This document shows positions 22,319 to 33,164 of a stretch of DNA of 64,000 nt, one piece after another (the first letter of the stretch is position 1; each line of letters starts with the position of its first letter). A program made the translations under genes and the position numbers. The stretch comes from Zoroaster sp. YZ-2022 (taxonomy: Eukaryota; Echinodermata; Asteroidea; Forcipulatida; Zoroasteridae). The notes below the pieces were generated by a model. That model saw only the letters and a list, made by a program, of their open reading frames with translations. It was not told the origin of the DNA and made no database searches. The DNA is taken from assembly GCA_029582265.1 (NCBI GenBank), contig CM055830.1, forward strand, positions 22,490,163 through 22,554,162, read 5' to 3'.

Positions 22319-23452
22319 TATCAATGTAATGCAGAATGTACTGTGAGAAAGGCAGCAAACACCGCTGTGAAGACAAACAAAGCACCCACATTGGATTAGC
22401 AGATCTATGCAGTAATCTCATTTCCAAGAGTCTGTAATTTACATTTTATAAATTCACAGATCAGCAAATCAGCAATGTTAATTTGGGGGAGAATTCTGGA
22501 GAGGTTTGACCAAGTGCCTGTCATGTTTAGACGTCCTCAAGCATAAACCATCCCCTCTTATACTGTACACAGCTGATGTCCTTATTAATCACACTAAATT
22601 ATTAACAAGTGCCTTTAGTTGTAAGGGGCAATGTATGCACATATTTATGTATGACCCATGTACACATGTACTTGCCTTACTGGGCTTGCACTAAAGTGGA
22701 ACTCAAGTGTGTGTATGTTAATAGTGAAGATGCCTGTTTGTAATTTTAGCAAATTGCTTTACTTTTTAATCAAGGGCCACCAGAAAGAAATGCGACCCGA
22801 CATCCTGAGGTTGCAAATGATGATGAATTTTACACTGAATACATTGTCACTGATGCCCAATCTGGTTTGCTGGAAATAATTTATTACCTTTCATTATGTG
22901 TGAAGTGGTGTTGATACAATGACAGCCACTGAAATTCAATTTTTCCTCAAATACTTTGTGCTTCCTTCATCAAAGGAAGCCCTCCTATTTTTAGTCTAAT
23001 TTCCCAGCGAGTTGACAGACTCGACAAAACCCTTCAGGGTCTGTCAGTTTTTGAAAAGTAGAATAACTGTGTAGAAGCCACTACACATCGCTGGCAAGTA
23101 TTTTTTACCTTTCAAAGAGTTTTGAGGGATCAAACTATACAAGGGTTGACAAAACTGCTTATACTATGAGTATGCTTGTTTTCTTTGAATCAACTTGTAA
23201 AAGTTCCAGCTTGATACGTTGTGTCATAAAGAAGAAAACTGTGAAAATGCATTCAGATTGTATGCATTTCATTCTAAGATTTTTTAAAGTGCCAGCACCT
23301 CGGACAAAATTATTTCAAGGGAAAATAAACAATATCATCAGCTTGATACAATTAAGTTTAACATTGAAGACAACGAGAGAATGTTGGGTTGAGGGAGGGA
23401 AAACCCCAACACATTAATGTATTCAAGGAGAAACTCATGTAAATCAGGACAG
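22319..23452. other. Unassigned with old repeat traces
   Basis: 23100-23345 carries traces of the dispersed repeat with gcattcagattgtatgcatt and tcattctaagat words. No gene is supported. Confidence 0.45.
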
Positions 23453-23500
23453 AACTGAAAACCCAATCCACATTGTTGGCTTGGGTTAAAAGTAGGATTT
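23453..23500 (+). repeat. Dispersed repeat H, second copy
   Basis: gaactgaaaacccaatccac, ttggcttgggtt and agtaggatttcaaccctgg match 21100-21150. The 22-bp array begins at the same point at which the 35-bp array begins in the first copy. Confidence 0.7.
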
Positions 23501-24735
23501 CAACCCTGGTGCACAGAGATGGAAGCCCTGGTGCACAGAGATGGAAACCCTGGTGCACAGAGTTGGAAGACCTGGTGCACAGAATTGGAAGCCCTGGTGC
23601 ACAGAGTTGGAAGACCTGGTGCACAGAGTTGGAAGACCTGGTGCACAGAGTTGGAAGCCCTGGTGCACAGAGATGGAAGCCCTGGTGCACAGAATTGGAA
23701 GCCCTGGTGCAAAGAGATGGAAACCCTGGTGCACAGAGTTGGAAGACCTGGTGCACAGAGTTGGAAACCCTGGTGCACAGAGTTGGAAGCCCTGGTGCAC
23801 AGAGTTGGAAGCCCTGGTGCACAGAGATGGAAGCCCTGGTGCACAGAGATGGAAACCCTGGTGCACAGAGTTGGAAGACCTGGTGCACAGAGTTGGAAGC
23901 CCTGGTGCACAGAGATGGAAGCCCTGGTGCACAGAGTTGGAAGCCCTGGTGCACAGAATTGGAAGCCCTGGTGCACAGAGTTGGAAGACCTGGTGCACAG
24001 AGTTGGAAGACCTGGTGCACAGAGTTGGAAGCCCTGGTGCACAGAGATGGAAGCCCTGGTGCACAGAATTGGAAGCCCTGGTGCAAAGAGATGGAAACCC
24101 TGGTGCACAGAGTTGGAAGACCTGGTGCACAGAGTTGGAAACCCTGGTGCACAGAGTTGGAAGCCCTGGTGCACAGAGTTGGAAGCCCTGGTGCACAGAG
24201 ATGGAAGCCCTGGTGCACAGAGTTGGAAGCCCTGGTGCACAGAATTGGAAGACCTGGTGCACAGAATTGGAAGACCTGGTGCACAGAATTGGAAGCCCTG
24301 GTGCACAGAATTGGAAGCCCTGGTGCAAAGAGATGGAAACCCTGGTGCACAGAGTTGGAAGACCTGGTGCACAGAGTTGGAAACCCTGGTGCACAGAGTT
24401 GGAAGCCCTGGTGCACAGAGATGGAAGCCCTGGTGCACAGAGTTGGAAGCCCTGGTGCACAGAGTTGGAAGACCTGGTGCACAGAATTGGAAGACCTGGT
24501 GCACAGAATTGGAAGCCCTGGTGCACAGAATTGGAAGCCCTGGTGCACAGAGTTGGAAGACCTGGTGCACAGAGATGGAAGCCCTGGTGCACAGAGATGG
24601 AAGCCCTGGTGCACAGAGATGGAAGCACTGGTGCACAGAGTTGGAAGACCTGGTGCACAGAGTTGGAAGACCTGGTGCACAGAGTTGGAAGCCCTGGTGT
24701 ACAGAGTTGGAAGCCCAGGTGCACAGAGTTGGAAG
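23501..24735. repeat. 22-bp minisatellite, about 56 units, with higher-order structure
   Basis: Each unit is built on ctggtgcacagag plus tggaagc; variants differ at agatgg/agttgg/aattgg and gccc/gacc/accc. The rare gtgcaaagagatgg variant recurs at 23708, 24082 and 24324, offsets of exactly 17 and 11 units, so multi-unit blocks were duplicated. As 22 is 1 mod 3, all three frames on both strands stay open for about 400 codons. None has a domain or start context, and they are repeat artefacts. Confidence 0.97.
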
Positions 24736-25310
24736 ACAAATAAATGGTCAGAGACCGGTCTCAAGACCACTTTTTGCAGGTCTCAGTCTCGACTCCCTGT
24801 GGTCTCGGTCTCATCTCAATCTCAGACCAACGAGGTCTCAAAGACTTGCTGGTCTCAAAAATCGAGACCAGGAAAAAGCTTGTAATAAAAGAATAGCCAT
24901 TTGCATTGTCAATATTTGTGCATAATAAAATATTTGTCATCAAATTCTTACTGCTACCCAGTACACATAGAATCAGAGAATATCAAACACTGAGTTTATG
25001 ATCATGACTGAGTCCCTTACAGTGTATACCCTTGTTTATGTAATCCCACTATCGCACACTCCTTCCAAAAAGATGAGCCTAATTGTTATTTTTTGGAATA
25101 GGGTTGAAACTCAAGGAGGGTATAACAAGATTATTTAGGCATTTATAGGCCTAATATATAAAGCAAATTCTGTTTCCTTATGAAATTAAACACAAGGTCT
25201 TGGACTCAGAGACGATCTTGGTCTTGGACCAGTGTGGGTCTCGGTTTCGGACCTCCCGGGTCTCGGTCTTGGACATGGTTGTCTTGACTCCAACACTGGA
25301 AATAGTAGCA
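24726..25310. mobile_element. hAT-like element with ggtctc-rich ends, degraded
   Basis: The left end cagagttggaagacaaat and the inverted right end cagtgttggagtcaagac are similar. Both are followed inward by tandem-like ggtctcagtctc/ggtctcggtctt words (24740-24880 and 25193-25290). The left terminus overlaps the last unit of the 22-bp array. No transposase frame is visible between them. Confidence 0.5.
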
Positions 25311-25423
25311 AAGTGCTGATTATATTCTGCAGCGAATCATCAGTCTGCAGAGATGCGGAAATCCAACAGGTGTTTTTCATGTCATCACATTTTACATTAT
25401 TCACCTTTATTGCAGTCTCTTAC

Positions 25424-25658
25424 TAGACATGGACATGGCCACTTCCGAGACACAGGATTACGGTCGCTGACATTCAGAGCCTCTGTGCCAGGTGCTTCAG
25501 TGCTAGCATTCATCCTATTCCCTAATTGGGTTCCTGTGAAGGAACCATCTTCTACCCACAAAGCAACAAATGTTCCAGGGGTAATTTCCTCTAGAGTTAT
25601 CACAGGTTTTACCAACAGAAAACAAGCAGCTGTCCTCAACCAAGGCTCATCATAAACA
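25424..25658 (-). CDS. Possible internal exon, orientation ambiguous
   Basis: On the minus strand 78 codons are open between an acceptor (accttcag before 25658) and a good donor (ctaGTAAGAG after 25424). They encode VYDEPWLRTAACFLLVKP and GTFVALWVEDGSFTGT, ending RKWPCPCL. The plus strand also has a strong acceptor (attcacctttattgcag at 25415) and donor (gaagGTAAAT at 25665) around nearly the same segment, but its frame has a TAA near the end. I recognise neither product. It could be a real exon on one strand. Confidence 0.3.
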
Positions 25659-25770
25659 CTGAAGGTAAATTACTTTCACTCCTCTCTACAAGGAGAAAAA
25701 AGGGGAATTTACAGATTTAAACCAAAAAATTTAAGAAACATTTGGGATTCACACGAGATAAGCGATATAT

Positions 25771-26098
25771 GTGGAATGTTGTGGCCGAGCGGTCTAGCGC
25801 ACCAGACTCAAGTTCTGGTGGCTGAGTTGGTGGAATGTGGGTTCAAATCCTAGCCATGCCAGTTGCGCCACTTGTGTCACTTGTGCCACTTAACCATGAG
25901 TTGCTTTCCTTGAAACAGGAGTATAAAAATGGGGAACTATGAGGCCAGAGATGGCACAATTGTGTTTGATTAGTTGATGAGTGCCTAATAGGCTGCAGGG
26001 GCTGTATACTTCCAAGGAAGTTGAGAATGATCCAAAAGAATTATTCTAAAAGTGATCTAGATGAAATTTGGCGCTATATAAAAAAATATTCAATAATA
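25771..26098 (+). mobile_element. SINE, tRNA-Leu(CAA)-derived, diverged subfamily
   Basis: The head ggccgagcggtctagcgcac, caccagactcaagttctggt and B box gggttcaaatccta are closer to a true tRNA-Leu(CAA) than in the main family. The body differs (gagttggtggaatg, ttccaaggaagttgag) and the tail ends ggcgctatataaaaa. It is an older or sister subfamily. Confidence 0.85.
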
Positions 26099-26690
26099 TG
26101 CAGCTTATAACAAACCAGTTGTGTCTTTTTATCATTTTAAATAAGGCATAATATCACAAAACTTATTAATTGTTAATTTCTACAATATAGCATTTAAGAA
26201 TGTTACATACACATCATGAAATCCATGTTACTGACAAAGGAGAATCTCCACACGGCTGTGATAAGTATATTCATCAAACAGCTATTTTGTTTGTCCCATG
26301 TCGCATGGCAAACAGAGCATTGGCAACATAATGGCATGACCTTTTCAGACACTGCATGCTAGCGGTCATTGTCTCCATAGAACCAGCAGCAGCACAACTG
26401 CGTACACATGTAAAAAAAAAAAACGTCATGTACACCAGTGTTTCCCCTAGATAAAATTCTGTTCAAGGTGGTGTTGAAATTAAGTATTATTATTTTAATA
26501 TGTTATTAAAAAAACACAAATCATGGCTCAAGGGCCACATCAAATTTCATGGGAAAAACATTCATTAAAAAGCAAGCTGTTATGAAAGTTTTCTGATTGC
26601 GGGTTGCGCAGCTCTTTATGGACCAATGGAACAGTGTAATTGCTGTCTTTTGTAAACTGCATTATTAGAAAAATATTATTCTTGGATAGT
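26099..26690. other. No recognised feature
   Basis: AT-rich spacer with an A-run at about 26412-26424. No gene is supported. Confidence 0.4.
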
Positions 26691-26691
26691 G

Positions 26692-27444
26692 GTGGGATGG
26701 GTGGGGTAGGGAGTGGGGAAGGGGTGGGGAAGGGGTGTGGAAAGGGTGTGGAAAGGGTGTGGAAACGGTGTGGAAAGGATGTGGAAAGGGTGTGGGAAGG
26801 GTGTGGGAAGGGTGTGGAAAGGGTGTGGAAAGGGTGTGGAAAGGGTGTGGAAAGGGTGTGGAAAGGGTGTGGAAAGGGTGTGGAAAGGGTGTGGAAAGGG
26901 TGTGGAAAGGGTGTGGAAAGGGTGTGGAAAGGGTGTGGAAAGGGTGTGGAAAGGGTGTGGAAAGGGTGTGGAAAGGGTGTGGAAAGGGTGTGGAAAGGGT
27001 GTGGAAAGGGTGTGGAAAGGGTGGGAAAGGGTGGGAAAGGGTGGGAAAGGGTGGGAAAGGGTGGGAAAGGGTGGGAAAGGGTGGGGAAAGGGTGGGGAAA
27101 GGGTGCGGAAAGGGTGGGGAAAGGGTGGGGAAAGGGTGGGGAAAGGGTGGGGAAAGGGTGTGGAAAGGGTGTGGAAAGGGTGTGGAAAGGATGTGGAAAG
27201 GATGTGGAAAGGGTGGGGGAAGGGTGTGGGAAGGGGGTGGGAAAGGGTGGGAAAGGGTGGGAAAGGGTGGGAAAGGGTGGGAAAGGGTGGGAAAGGGTGG
27301 GAAAGGGTGGGAAAGGGTGTGGAAAGGGTGTGGAAAGGGTGTGGAAAGGGTGTGGAAAGGGTGTGGAAAGGGTGTGGAAAGGGTGTGGGAAAGGGTGTGG
27401 GAAAGGGTGGGGAAAGGGTGGGGAAAGGGTGGGGAAAGGGTGGG
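26692..27444 (+). repeat. G-rich 10-11-bp minisatellite, about 70 units
   Basis: Two unit types alternate in blocks: gggtgtggaaa (11 bp) and gggtgggaaa/gggtggggaaa (10-11 bp). At about 27019-27130 and 27235-27315 successive gggtgggaaagggtggg strings satisfy the G3+N1-7 quadruplex pattern many times. The plus strand nearly lacks C. Frames of 240-320 codons on either strand are artefacts. The sequence after the array (ggccagtatgggcctgaaag) recurs inverted at 35830-35850. Confidence 0.96.
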
Positions 27445-27649
27445 GCCAGTATGGGCCTGAAAGGGATATCAATAAAACATTTAAATTGACAGCAATTCCA
27501 TGATCAAACACAAAGGGCTCAAAGTGTTAGACATCTGCACAAATGGGTCTCGGAAATAGGGACTGGAGTTAGAGTAAAACAACAGGTAGGATGCAATGTT
27601 AAGGCTATCTAGTGGAAACCAGACTGGAATAATGTATTTCTAGAACCTG

Positions 27650-27689
27650 TTTTTTTTTTTTTTTTTTTTTTGGGGGGGGGGGGGGGGGG
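27650..27689 (+). repeat. T22-G18 homopolymer junction
   Basis: A run of about 22 T is followed directly by about 18 G. The G run can form a quadruplex on the plus strand. Homopolymer lengths in assemblies are unreliable. Confidence 0.9.
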
Positions 27690-28164
27690 TTGTGGGGTTG
27701 GTGGGACTGGCATGTGTGAGGTATAGAAAAATGTTGTGAGGTGTGCAAGATACTGGGGAAAATACACTGATACACAGAAATTTCTAAATGCCTGGAAAAT
27801 TAACCAAACATCTATTTTATCAATTATTGTTTTTGAAAAAACCTTGATAAAATTTAAATTTCACTTTTTCAATCATTGGGTTTTCACTATGGTCAAAACA
27901 AATAATAAATGATAATGATTATAGATTACAGAAAATGCATATTTCACCTGAAATGAATTCTTGGGGGGTTCCGTCATAAATTCATTTATTTGTTATCATT
28001 TCCTCAAATGAGATTTTTTTTCACAAAACAATTGTCCAAACTTCGTTTCAGAGTAATTAAATGCTGAAATGAATGAATAAATGTAGAAAAATGTACTGTA
28101 ACTATATTTGAACCTACGACCCTCCGGGTTACTGGAATGGCTCTCAACCAACTGTAGCAATTGC
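27690..28164. other. No recognised feature
   Basis: AT-rich sequence with a weak trace of the old ggggggttccgtcataaattc repeat near 27962. No gene is supported. Confidence 0.4.
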
Positions 28165-28523
28165 AATAATAATAATAATAATAATGTGTGGATTTATATA
28201 GCGCACGTATCCACCAACTAAGTGGTGCTCAAGGCGCATTATATTATTATCCCTGCTCATAAGGCTCATAAGGCTCATAAATCATTCCTGAAACCATCTC
28301 AGCTCCCTGGGGAGTATACAGCTCAATTGCTGCCATTTCTAGCGCATATAGAGCAAACCAACTCTGCCTTCACAGGTACCCATTTAACCCCTGGGTGGAG
28401 AGAAGCAATTATGATTAAGTGTCTTGCTCAAGGACACAAGTGTCACGGCCGTGATTCGAACCCACATTATGTTGCTAACACCAGAACTTGAATCCGGTAA
28501 GCTAGACCGCTCGGCCACGACAC
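28165..28523 (-). mobile_element. SINE, tRNA-Leu(CAA)-derived
   Basis: A minus-strand copy of the main family: an AAT tail at the left, gatttatatagcgcacgta, body ctccctggggagtatacag, and at the right cgtgattcgaaccc (B box), ccagaacttgaatccgg (CAA anticodon) and accgctcggccacgacac (A box). It looks full length. Confidence 0.9.
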
Positions 28524-29484
28524 CCCATTGTCTTTGTTCACAGAAAATTGCTGGAAATTACTGGTAAAATAGCAAAAAAAACAAGGTGATACCTCTTTCA
28601 GACATCCCATTTCTAGATTACAAACACCTAGCTAAAAGCCAACAAAGCGAACATGAAACTCAATCTGATTATAACAGCTAAATAAATAACATTGTGACTA
28701 TGTAAAGAAAATAGCACTAGTAGACTGGGAACTAGCATGAGCAATGTGCATGTAATGGACGAAATGTGATATTATGTTTACATTCACATCAGTGTGGTGA
28801 ATACAAATATTTTCAAATGAGCTCCCTTGAAAATAAATCATTCTGAACACCATCAATGAATAATTTGGCATAGTAAATAGAAGAGAGAAAACACTGCACA
28901 AAATTCACAATTTGTTTATTGAAATTCCGGAATTGCTATTCAAAAATCAGGCACATTTGTATTTGACCAGATTATCCAATTATTAACTAAACAATATCTT
29001 GGTTTCAAGTTAGCAACAATCATTCTGAGAAAATATTTCGTCTGAAGTGATTTGATCTTAGAGAAAACAGGAATTGTTATGTCAAATTTACAAACAGTTG
29101 TCAGACAGCAACTTTTTGTCAAACATAAAAACAGGAATATATGTAACAGGTTTTCATTGTTTTCTGAAAAAATAAACACCAATTGTGATGACTTTTTCAC
29201 AGGTTATTTTGATAGTATTTGTCTTCAAATTTAAAGGGTTGGGACTGTATTGTTTTTTTTTTTTAACAAAGATTTATTTCTAGGTTTGTTTTCTTAAATT
29301 CTGGCAGTTCTACAATGAGTTCACTATGATGAGCAACTTCATGTCATAATTAACTTTATGCTTTTTCAATTTTTGCCGGTGATTGATAAAAACAAGTAAA
29401 AACCTTGATTTCTTCGGCAATTTTGTGTAAAACAATTGCATATATATACAAAAGTAAAAAATCTTGAAAATGGTTAGCAGGCCT
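28524..29484. other. Unassigned with old dispersed repeat
   Basis: 28975-29200 contains gagaaaacaggaattgttat and ttacaaacagttgtcagaca, which recur near 56020-56060. No gene is supported. Confidence 0.45.
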
Positions 29485-29620
29485 GGGTCTCCCTTTGGTC
29501 TAGAGGACAAAGCCCCCTGAACCTCCTGATGTTTAATTTTGGAGGATTTACAGACTCTCCACATCCCCACAAACAAGAAACTAGAGGTTTGGACACAATA
29601 CAGGCCACTTCTTTCTTTCC
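29485..29620 (+). repeat. Dispersed repeat, family G, second copy
   Basis: Matches 3571-3680 and 60455-60586: ccccctgaacctcctgatg, ctccacatccccacaaac, tttggacacaatacaggcc. It is cut off by the hAT-like element that begins at 29628. Confidence 0.65.
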
Positions 29621-29627
29621 AGGGTAG

Positions 29628-31573
29628 CAGTGTTTTAGCCAGCGAGCCGTGCAGGCCGTGTTAGCACGGCCAGTTTTTAAAAAAACACGGGCTATATTTT
29701 CAAGCACGGCTTGTATTTTTAAATCGAAGCCGTGCTAAAATATTTTAGAAAATCTATTTCAGTAAAAGGGAATTTCATGTCAATTTGTGATTTTATTTTA
29801 TGAAAACAATTTTTGTTAACTTTGAAGTTTTCTTTTTCTTGTGGACAATTTAAAACATAAAAGACGTAACGCAGATAAATTTAATTTCACCAGTTTTTCA
29901 CCTCAGTTCGATCGCGATCGTGCACGCACAGCGGAGTCTCCGATTGACTTGTCACGCTTGTGGTCCGACTTTAGTCTGGTACACGTGTTGGTATAAAATC
30001 AACTCTGTATTTACATGTGCACAACCGAAACGGGGAACCAGTCCGTATTTCATAGACTTGATTTAGTCTATTCAGAGAACGTCAGTTACATCATGTCGGC
30101 CAAAAGGGGAAAAATAACAGACTTCTTCACAAAGGTAAGAGCAAAATTGTCACGTTTAACTTACAACATGTACAATCAAAATACTTTGGGGTACAATGCA
30201 GTCGTAGGCCTACCAAATTTGGGTTGTGTTGCTCAACGTCCATACTGTTTTGTTTAACAATGCCATGTCATGCTGATGAGAGTTTCATGAACTTGATCGG
30301 AATTGGCATCAGAATTTTGCCGTCATTCTGCCGAAATCAACTGATCAGAAAATTACCTTGTTAAAGAACAACACCTTGTTAAAGAACAACACCTCATAAT
30401 ATCATACATAAATCCACTGGCAAATCTGAAATCATAAGCATTGAAGACCGATCTCACATGTCAAAAGCATGTCAATGTGCATACCAGTTACCACATTGTT
30501 CGTCGACTCGTGGTGCATGTACATTGCATGGTCGGACTGTTTATGTTTATGTTTGTGTGTGTGTACGACTACGACGTGTGTGTGCGAGCACTGGCAAGGT
30601 TGTGGGGACAGATAAGAAAAGGGACGGCAAGACCGCCGTATCTGTGGGGACATTTTCATGTCCCCACAACATTTTCGGCCGTAATTTGTCCCCACAACTG
30701 TGTCTGACAACATGTAAATGTCCCCACAATTACGATGCCTGACTGTGTGCACGTGCGCGCGCTGTGATGTTGTGGGGCACTATAAATATCGCAGAGGGCT
30801 TATACGTATACATTATGCGCCCGTGTGCAAAAAATAGTAAACTTGATCTAGTCACATAACACCTCAAAAAACAAGATGTACTTCAAACAAAATGGCAAAT
30901 TGAAGAAAATAAGAAAAAATACAAAGGTTCATTCATATGCACGTACATTTATTTATTTTTCTTTAAAAAAATATAATTAAAAATTGTAGTGATTTGTCAA
31001 AGAAAACATTTGTGTCATATTCTCATTTACATAACTAATTGACATAGCTGTGGTTTAATACTATTAACTGACATTAAATTACATTTTTAAATAAAATACA
31101 TCGAAACATAATTTCATTTTAAAAATGTAACCCTTTTTTTATATATAATAAACACTTGCTGGTATAAATACTAGTTTCGTGGCATACGCATTTCCAAATA
31201 TATTGTGTTAACAAACTTTCTTAAAAACTTTAATTACTAATGGCTATCACTATGCAAAATTAGTGGAATATTGCACATTCTGTATTTTCTGCTTAACTTA
31301 TTATTTTTTGTTTAAAAAAGGAAACAATCTAACCAAATTAGCTAATTTTTACCTGAAAAACAGGTATCAGAAATGCATTAGAGACCACCAGAGAGCATCT
31401 AAAATAGCCAGAGCTTCCAGGGTCCTTAAGCAGGCCCTGGACCCCGGCCGTGAGGGACTTCGCGCTCCGCACTCAAGTTGTGTGCTTCGCACACAAATTT
31501 TGGACTCCAATAAGTTGCACTCCCACTTTTTTTTTTGGCACTCCCACTTTACCAAATCCTGGCTAAAACACTG
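29628..31573 (+). mobile_element. 1.9-kb hAT-like element
   Basis: Perfect 15-bp inverted termini CAGTGTTTTAGCCAG (29628) and CTGGCTAAAACACTG (to 31573). CAGTG-type ends are usual for hAT. No convincing 8-bp duplication is visible, so one flank may be rearranged. The interior has a short possible first exon at 30093, a block of tgtccccacaa repeats at 30600-30730 and AT-rich sequence. No transposase core is seen. Confidence 0.7.
30093..30134 (+). CDS. Possible first exon with PIP-box-like peptide
   Basis: ATG at 30093 encodes MSAKRGKITDFFTK and stops exactly at aaagGTAAGA, a near-consensus splice donor (GT at 30135). KITDFF resembles the hydrophobic-aromatic core of a PCNA-interacting motif (xxIxxFF), without the usual glutamine. 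Short N-terminal peptides of this kind occur before some transposase or DNA-repair proteins; that link is inference. No downstream exon was recognised within the element. The rest of the protein may be deleted. Confidence 0.35.
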
Positions 31574-31633
31574 CTTGGGATCCTCTTCTTTGACATTTTT
31601 TTTGAAAAATCACAGTAATACAAGCTTGACATA

Positions 31634-32033
31634 TGTGACCTGTTACAACGAAATGAGCGTAAAGTCGCATTAAACCATTTCACAGTACAGTGGGAAAAGT
31701 GAAAAATCAGAGGGGAAGTCTAATTTGTTTTTGTTATTATATTTGCAATTTGTAAATCTCCTTATATCGAATTCCAAATTTTCAGTTCCATCAGACAATT
31801 AAAAACCTCAATTTCAGGCCAATTTCATTGGTAGCATTTATCGTGTTCTGACAAACAACTTGAAACAAAGACGAAAACAAAGCCACAAATCCCACTCTGG
31901 TGGTCTGGGGAATCGCTGCAACCCCAAGTGTTATATATCATTGGAAAGCTCTTGTTCTACTGAATCCAGAAATACCAATAACTCAATTGTTAAAATTTCC
32001 GACTTTACGCTCATTTTGTGGTCACAGGTCACA
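31634..32033. mobile_element. TA-flanked MITE, 400 bp
   Basis: The left end TGTGACCTGTTACAACGAAA and right end read inward TGTGACCTGTGACCACAAAA both continue into TGAGCGTAAAGTCG. TA flanks both ends (31632-31633, 32034-32035). It is of Tc1/mariner target type and non-coding. Confidence 0.8.
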
Positions 32034-32382
32034 TATGGTGCATTGTACAAATGTCTAGGGTTGGGACATTTACACATGTTACACAAACAAAATTCAGTAA
32101 ATATATTTCGCAAAACGTGCAAACGAATCCTACAATAAATTAATTTCCGCGATATTTGGCCAGTCTTTTTTATTAACTTCAAGTGCGACCAGTGGGCCCG
32201 CTATTATTATATCAAGTTCAACTGAAATGCATGCTATCCACGTGCAGACACGCACAGTAAAAATATTATCTATAACTTGCCCGCCAGATTGTGACAGTTG
32301 GGATGATATAGTGAACTAGATGAATGTATCCCTGTGTCTAGATGTGTACTATTTTTTTTTACTAATTTTGGATTATTTTCTG

Positions 32383-32694
32383 TACTAACCCTAACCCTCC
32401 AGGGTATTTTGGCTAGAAACCCTGCCAGACGCATCAGATTGCATCGTTTGTCAAAGTGACTTGGCTGCCCAGTGCAGCAAGATCCATCTGGTCACAAATC
32501 TCAAGGCCGAACTGCCTCAGAGTCTGTGGTCACCAAACGCAGCAGGATACAACTCTGGCATTGTTCAATGGGACCAGCTCTCAATAGCCTCAGACTTGGC
32601 TGCTTATGCACTGGTGGTGACAGCTGAATGCATCAAAGTGCACCAGACTTTTCCACCTGATGCACTGTGCTGCGTCTGGCAGGGTTAGAGTTAA
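32383..32694. repeat. Inverted-repeat element with aaccctgccagacgca arms
   Basis: aaccctgccagacgca at about 32418 is inverted at about 32671-32687 (tgcgtctggcagggtt). It sits inside outer ctaaccctaacc and ggttagagttaa ends that resemble the CCCTAACC MITE family. Internal words such as gccgaactgcctcagagtct are unrecognised. Confidence 0.5.
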
Positions 32695-32727
32695 ATATAG
32701 ACAATCTGTCTGCAACATGCCATTTAA

Positions 32728-33005
32728 GGGGTCATGCCTATGTTCCCTCAGCCCTATGTTCCCTCAGCCCTATGTTCCCTCAATGCCTAACATTTTTTTA
32801 AATCCAAATTAGGCCCTATGTTCCCTCAACCCTATGTTCCCTCAACCCTATGTTCCTCATCCCAAAATAGACCCTATGGTCTATTTTGGGATGAGGGAAC
32901 ATAGGGCTGAGGGAACATAGGGTCTATTTTGGGATGAGGGAACATAGGGCTGAGGGAACATAGGGCTGAGGGAACATAAGGCTGAGGGAACTTGAGTACT
33001 GTCCC
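32728..33005. mobile_element. Foldback element, tatgttccctcag family, copy 1
   Basis: An exact 8-bp duplication CCATTTAA flanks it (32720-32727 and 33006-33013). Both arms consist of a tandem 16-bp unit: cctatgttccctcagc on the left and gctgagggaacatagg on the right, five or more units per side. A short unrelated insert (taacattttttt) lies in the left arm. The outer ends (ggggtcatgcc, ttgagtactgtccc) are diverged. The whole folds into one hairpin. Copy 2 is at 50030. Confidence 0.93.
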
Positions 33006-33013
33006 CCATTTAA

Positions 33014-33164
33014 GACTACTGATTATAACAAAAATCGTTTACAATTAATACAAGTGTACACGGTCTGTGTCAAAATGTGTACACATTTTGCAGATTAAAC
33101 AGAAAATGCCAAGCCTACAATTGGTAACTACTGTACATGTTAACAACAACTACTGAATTATTAC
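33014..33164. other. No recognised feature
   Basis: Short spacer between the foldback element and the possible exon. Confidence 0.4.

Noticed and set aside
23358..24925. Overlapping open frames of 378-470 codons on both strands
   Set aside because: They are fully explained by a stop-free 22-bp tandem unit whose length is 1 mod 3. There is no domain, and all frames are equally open.
26540..27511. Open frames of 240-323 codons rich in Gly/Lys/Trp or Pro/His/Phe
   Set aside because: Product of the G-rich minisatellite read in different frames and strands.
32728..33005. CRISPR array (short repeats)
   Set aside because: The repeats are directly adjacent without unique spacers, inverted in two halves and flanked by a target duplication, in a eukaryotic context.
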